From: Roseovarius sp.
GTDB taxonomy: Bacteria > Pseudomonadota > Alphaproteobacteria > Rhodobacterales > Rhodobacteraceae
NCBI GenBank assembly: GCA_021767845.1
Contig: JAASSQ010000130.1
Location: forward strand, 1 to 7,798
DNA: 7,798 nt
Direction: 5' to 3'
The translations under genes were made by a program, and so were the position numbers. Positions within the stretch are counted from its first letter, which is position 1. Every line of letters starts with the position of its first letter. Below, piece by piece: positions 4,400-7,798 of this stretch. Below the pieces are notes generated by a model. That model saw nothing but the letters and a program-made list of their open reading frames with translations, was not told the origin of the DNA and made no database searches.

Positions 4400-7137
4400 C
4401 GGCCTCCGGACCCGTGGTGCGGGCAGAGGGGCTCTTGCTTCAATATGGCAAGGTCCGGGCACTTGATGCAGTTTCGATCGACCTGCCGGCGGGCTGCATT
4501 GTCGGTCTGATCGGACCTGATGGCGTCGGCAAATCGAGTTTCCTGGCGCTGATCGCCGGGGCAAGGAAGATACAGACGGGGCGGCTTGACGTGCTGGGCG
4601 GCGACATGCGCCGCGCCGGGCACCGTGCCCGAATTTGCCCACGGATCGCCTATATGCCGCAGGGGCTTGGGCGCAATCTTTATCCCACGCTCTCGGTGCG
4701 AGAGAACGTGGATTTCTTCGGCCGGCTTTTCGGCGAGGGCCGAGACCAGCGCGACAAGCGGATCGCCGAACTGCTGGAGGCGACCGGTCTCGCGCCCTTT
4801 GCCGACCGCCCGGCGGCCAAGCTCTCGGGCGGCATGAAACAGAAGCTGGGCCTATGCTGCGCGCTGATCCACGACCCCGATCTGCTGATCCTGGACGAGC
4901 CGACAACGGGCGTCGATCCGCTGTCGCGGCGTGAATTCTGGGCTCTGATCGCGCGTCTCCGCGCGATGCGACCGGACATGAGCCTGATCGTCGCCAGTGC
5001 CTATCTGGAGGAAGCGGCCGAGTTCGATCACCTGGTCGCCATGGATAACGGCAGCGTGCTTGCCGCTGGCAGCCCCGAAGAGATACTGAACCGCACCGGT
5101 GCTGCCAACCTTGACGAGGCTTTCATAGCACTTCTTCCCGCGGAAATGCGCGCCCGGCACCACGAGCTGACCGTCCCGCCACGTGACCCCGCGGCTCGCG
5201 ATGGCTACATCGTCGAAGCCGAAAACCTGACCGTCCGGTTCGGTGACTTCGAAGCGGTCAAGAACGTGAGCTTTCGCATCGGGAAAGGCGAGATATTCGG
5301 CTTTCTCGGGTCAAACGGATGCGGCAAGACGACGACGATGAAGGCGTTGACCGGGCTGGTGGAACCTGCCGAAGGAACCACGCGGATCGACGGCCGAACG
5401 GTCGATGCACGCGACATGGCCACGCGCAAGCGCATCGGTTACATGACGCAATCCTTCTCGCTGTATTCCGAACTGACGGTTCGTCAGAACCTCGATCTTC
5501 ACGCGCGGCTTTTCGATATGGCACCCGACGAGATCGCGCCGCGGATCGCCGAACTTGCGCAACGGTTCGATCTTGAGGAGGTTCTCGACAGCTTGCCACT
5601 GCGACTGCCGCTGGGACTCCGTCAGAGGCTGTCGCTGGCCGTGGCGCTGATTCACCGCCCGGAGGTTCTGATCCTCGACGAGCCGACTTCGGGCGTCGAT
5701 CCGGTGGCGCGCGACATCTTCTGGCAGGCGCTCGTGGACCTGTCCCGAAAGGACGGTGTGACGATCTTCATCTCTACCCACTACATGTCCGAGGCCACGC
5801 GCTGCGACAGGATTTCGCTGATGCACGAAGGCCGCGTGCTTGTCAGCGACACGCCCGAAGCCATCCGCGAAGGTGCCGGCGCGGCGACGCTGAACGATGC
5901 CTTCATCCATCACCTTGAACGGGCGCAAGGCGAGAGCGGCGCGCCTGTGGCCACGGATCGGGTGGAACTCGGTGCCGAGGGTTCATCCGCGCCACAGCGG
6001 CGACGCGGCCGGTTCAGCCTTGCCCGGCTGCTGAGTTTTTCCTGGCGCGAGTCGCTGGAACTGCGCCGCGATCCAATTCGCCTGACACTGGCAAGCGTCG
6101 GTAGCGTGATCCTGATGATCGTGCTGGGATACGGCATTTCGATGGATGTCGAGGATCTCAAGTTCGCGGTGCTCGACTTTGATCAGACCATCGCCAGCCA
6201 ATCCTATGTCAACGATCTGGCCGGGTCGCGCTATTTCGACGAACAGCCGCCGCTTATCGACCATGCCGACATCGACCAACGGATGCGCGCGGGCGAAATC
6301 AGCCTGGCGCTGGAAATCCCGCCGGGTTTCGCGGCAGACGTCGAACGCGGACGCCCTGTTGAGATCGGGGCCTGGTTCGATGGCGCCATGCCGATGCGTG
6401 CGGACACGGTGCGCGGCTATGTCCAGGGAATGCACATTCACTGGTTGACCGATCAGCTGCGCCAAGTCTATGGCGATGAGGCGGTCGCCGGCAGCTACAG
6501 CCTGGAAATGCGCTATCGCTATAACCCCGATGTCGAAAGCCTGGCGGCAATGGTGCCCGCAGTGATCCCGCTCCTGCTGATGCTGATCCCGGCGATGCTC
6601 GCCGTCCTGTCCGTCGCGCGCGAGAAAGAGACAGGCTCTATCGTGAACCTCTATGTCACCCCGGCCCTGCGGCTGGAATTCCTGTTGGGCAAGCAGGTGC
6701 CCTACATCGTCCTAGGCTTTGTCAATTTCCTGCTGCTGCTGGCGCTGGCGGTCTTTGTCTTCGGAGTGCCGGTCAAGGGCAGCCTTCTGGCGCTTTCGGC
6801 CGGGGCGCTGGTCTATGTCATCCTGTCCACGGGGCTGGGCCTACTGATCTCGGCCTTTACCCGCAGCCAGGTCGCGGCGCTGTTCTTTACCGCGCTGGCC
6901 ACCCTGATCCCGGCCACGCAGTATGGCGGCATCATCGACCCGGTCTCGTCGCTGGAAGGCATGGGGCGCGTGATCGGAGAGGTGTTCCCGACCAGCCATT
7001 TTGTCACGATCTCGCGCGGGGTCTTTGCCAAGGCGCTGGACTTCGGCGATCTGGCCGCATCCTTCCTGCCGATGCTTCTGCTGGTGCCGTTGCTTGTTAC
7101 GCTCGGGGCTTTCTTCGTACGCAAGCAGGAGGCCTGA
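4396..7137 (+). CDS. rbbA: RbbA-like ABC exporter: two ATPase domains fused to an ABC-2 permease
   Basis: The energy-coupling core of the exporter, 913 residues; E. coli RbbA is almost the same size and architecture. ATPase domain 1 (about 6-245) has Walker A GPDGVGKSS (40-48), signature LSGGM (143-147) and Walker B LLILDE (163-168, Glu168). At the switch-His position it has Ala202 (ASAY), whereas domain 2 has His462 (STHY). ATPase domain 2 (about 272-508) has Walker A GSNGCGKTT (305-313), Walker B with Glu429 and an altered signature LPLGLRQ (404-410) instead of LSGGxxQ. A polar linker (about 512-545) leads to the permease half: one membrane segment near 565-582, a large extracytoplasmic loop to about 715, and five further segments (about 716-738, 768-789, 795-819, 824-842, 887-907). 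It overlaps the adaptor gene by 4 bases and is 3 bases from yhhJ. E. coli RbbA was named for ribosome binding; in this context a transport role is the better inference. Substrate unknown. Confidence 0.93.
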   Translation: MTASGPVVRAEGLLLQYGKVRALDAVSIDLPAGCIVGLIGPDGVGKSSFLALIAGARKIQTGRLDVLGGDMRRAGHRARICPRIAYMPQGLGRNLYPTLSVRENVDFFGRLFGEGRDQRDKRIAELLEATGLAPFADRPAAKLSGGMKQKLGLCCALIHDPDLLILDEPTTGVDPLSRREFWALIARLRAMRPDMSLIVASAYLEEAAEFDHLVAMDNGSVLAAGSPEEILNRTGAANLDEAFIALLPAEMRARHHELTVPPRDPAARDGYIVEAENLTVRFGDFEAVKNVSFRIGKGEIFGFLGSNGCGKTTTMKALTGLVEPAEGTTRIDGRTVDARDMATRKRIGYMTQSFSLYSELTVRQNLDLHARLFDMAPDEIAPRIAELAQRFDLEEVLDSLPLRLPLGLRQRLSLAVALIHRPEVLILDEPTSGVDPVARDIFWQALVDLSRKDGVTIFISTHYMSEATRCDRISLMHEGRVLVSDTPEAIREGAGAATLNDAFIHHLERAQGESGAPVATDRVELGAEGSSAPQRRRGRFSLARLLSFSWRESLELRRDPIRLTLASVGSVILMIVLGYGISMDVEDLKFAVLDFDQTIASQSYVNDLAGSRYFDEQPPLIDHADIDQRMRAGEISLALEIPPGFAADVERGRPVEIGAWFDGAMPMRADTVRGYVQGMHIHWLTDQLRQVYGDEAVAGSYSLEMRYRYNPDVESLAAMVPAVIPLLLMLIPAMLAVLSVAREKETGSIVNLYVTPALRLEFLLGKQVPYIVLGFVNFLLLLALAVFVFGVPVKGSLLALSAGALVYVILSTGLGLLISAFTRSQVAALFFTALATLIPATQYGGIIDPVSSLEGMGRVIGEVFPTSHFVTISRGVFAKALDFGDLAASFLPMLLLVPLLVTLGAFFVRKQEA
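7127..7132 (+). promoter_or_regulatory. Strong Shine-Dalgarno of yhhJ inside the rbbA 3' end
   Basis: AGGAGG lies within the last codons of rbbA, 8 bases before ATG 7141. This is an ideal ribosome binding site. It fixes the start of the next gene and shows that the two genes are read from one transcript. Confidence 0.8.
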
Positions 7138-7140
7138 GCG

Positions 7141-7798
7141 ATGCGACCCCGGCATGTCCTCTTCCTTGCGATCAAGGAACTTCGCGGCCTGTTGCGCGAT
7201 CCGCTGCTTCTGGCGCTGGTGTTCTATGCCTTCACCCTTGACATCTACTCCCACGCCACCGCCATGCCCGAGTCGCTGAACCGCGCCACGATCAGCATCG
7301 TGGATGAGGATGCCTCGCCCCTGTCCCGGCGGATTGCGGATGCGTTCCTGCCGCCCTATTTCGTGACACCCGATCAGATCGACATGGCCGAGATGGATGC
7401 GCGCATGGATGCCGGCATCGATACGTTCTCGCTGGTCATCCCACCGGATTTCCAGAGCGACCTCGTGGCGGGCGCACGGCCCGAGTTGCAGCTCAACGTC
7501 GATGCGACACGGGTCAGTCAGGCCTTTACCGGCGCGGGCTATGTCCAGGCGATCGTCGATCAGGAAATCACCGGCTGGACCGGGCAGGAGGCCGTGGCGC
7601 CGGTTGATCTTGCATTGCGCGCCCGTTTCAATCCGGCACTGGACCCGGCCTGGTTCGGCGCTCTGACGGCGGTGATCAGCGCCGTGACCATGTTGTCGAT
7701 CATCCTGTCGGGGGCCGCGCTGATCCGGGAGCGTGAGCATGGCACGGTCGAGCACCTGCTGGTCATGCCGGTCAGCGCGGTCGAGATCATGACCAGCA
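7141..7798 (+). CDS. yhhJ: YhhJ-like ABC-2 transporter permease, 3' end outside window
   Basis: The second membrane subunit of the exporter, with 219 codons visible and no stop before the window ends; E. coli YhhJ is about 375 residues. It starts MRPRHVLFLAIKELRGLLRDP, the usual cytoplasmic lead-in of ABC-2 permeases. A first membrane segment (about 22-38) follows, then a large extracytoplasmic domain (to about 175) with the IPPDF motif (residue 101 region) shared with the equivalent loop of the RbbA half. A second membrane segment (about 178-197) and the hallmark cytoplasmic loop with R-E-x-E-x-G-T-V-E-H-L-L-V-M-P come just before the window end. The start is set by AGGAGG 8 bases upstream. 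It would pair with the membrane half of RbbA to form the channel. The fossil at 2880-3062 corresponds to the part of this protein lying beyond the window, so the two cannot be aligned here. Confidence 0.9.
   Translation, partial: MRPRHVLFLAIKELRGLLRDPLLLALVFYAFTLDIYSHATAMPESLNRATISIVDEDASPLSRRIADAFLPPYFVTPDQIDMAEMDARMDAGIDTFSLVIPPDFQSDLVAGARPELQLNVDATRVSQAFTGAGYVQAIVDQEITGWTGQEAVAPVDLALRARFNPALDPAWFGALTAVISAVTMLSIILSGAALIREREHGTVEHLLVMPVSAVEIMTS

Noticed and set aside
3266..4906. 546-codon open frame on the minus strand across yhiI and the start of rbbA
   Set aside because: It lies antisense to two clearly homologous genes. Its protein is Arg/Pro-rich with no recognisable domain, as expected for the shadow of GC-rich coding DNA.
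1..7798. CRISPR array, tRNA, rRNA or phage attachment site
   Set aside because: No regularly spaced repeats, no cloverleaf-like sequence and no integrase or tRNA edge seen anywhere in the window.

Overview
The window is GC-rich Gram-negative DNA. Codon use (strong G/C third positions), a Tat-type lipoprotein signal and the flavour of the proteins suggest an alphaproteobacterium, perhaps a Rhodobacterales member. That placement is an impression from sequence style, not a computed result.

Layout: (1) 91-1299, a patatin-like phospholipase predicted to be a Tat-exported lipoprotein. (2) 1300-1510, a non-coding stretch rich in dyads: a GC hairpin, a TetR-operator-like palindrome over a possible minus-strand promoter, a GAAA-capped stem-loop and a larger nested stem. 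(3) About 1511-2790, a decayed IS110-family element. Its transposase has lost part of the N-terminal DEDD (RuvC-like) domain through a deletion with frame change, and one catalytic Asp is Val. The C-terminal domain and its serine motif are intact. The roughly 200 bases upstream of the transposase are where the bridge RNA of this family would lie. They contain a perfect 7-bp stem and an 11-base near-perfect direct repeat. (4) 2880-3062, a previously hidden gene fossil: about 45 codons recognisable as the C-terminal part of a YhhJ-type ABC-2 permease, cut at both ends. (5) 3063-3331, a non-coding spacer. (6) 3332 to the window end, a tightly packed operon yhiI-rbbA-yhhJ: a HlyD-type membrane fusion protein, a 913-residue double-ATPase/permease fusion, and a second ABC-2 permease that runs off the window.

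Together the three operon genes would form a type of exporter related to E. coli YhiI-RbbA-YhhJ and YbhGFSR. Two fused ATPase domains drive a permease dimer (RbbA membrane half plus YhhJ), and the periplasmic adaptor links it to an outer-membrane channel not seen here. The YhhJ fossil just upstream of a complete operon of the same family suggests that a second or older copy of this transporter existed here and was destroyed by rearrangement, possibly with involvement of the neighbouring insertion sequence. The most useful new observations are this fossil, the broken IS110 with its possible bridge-RNA region, and the structured DNA between the patatin gene and the IS.
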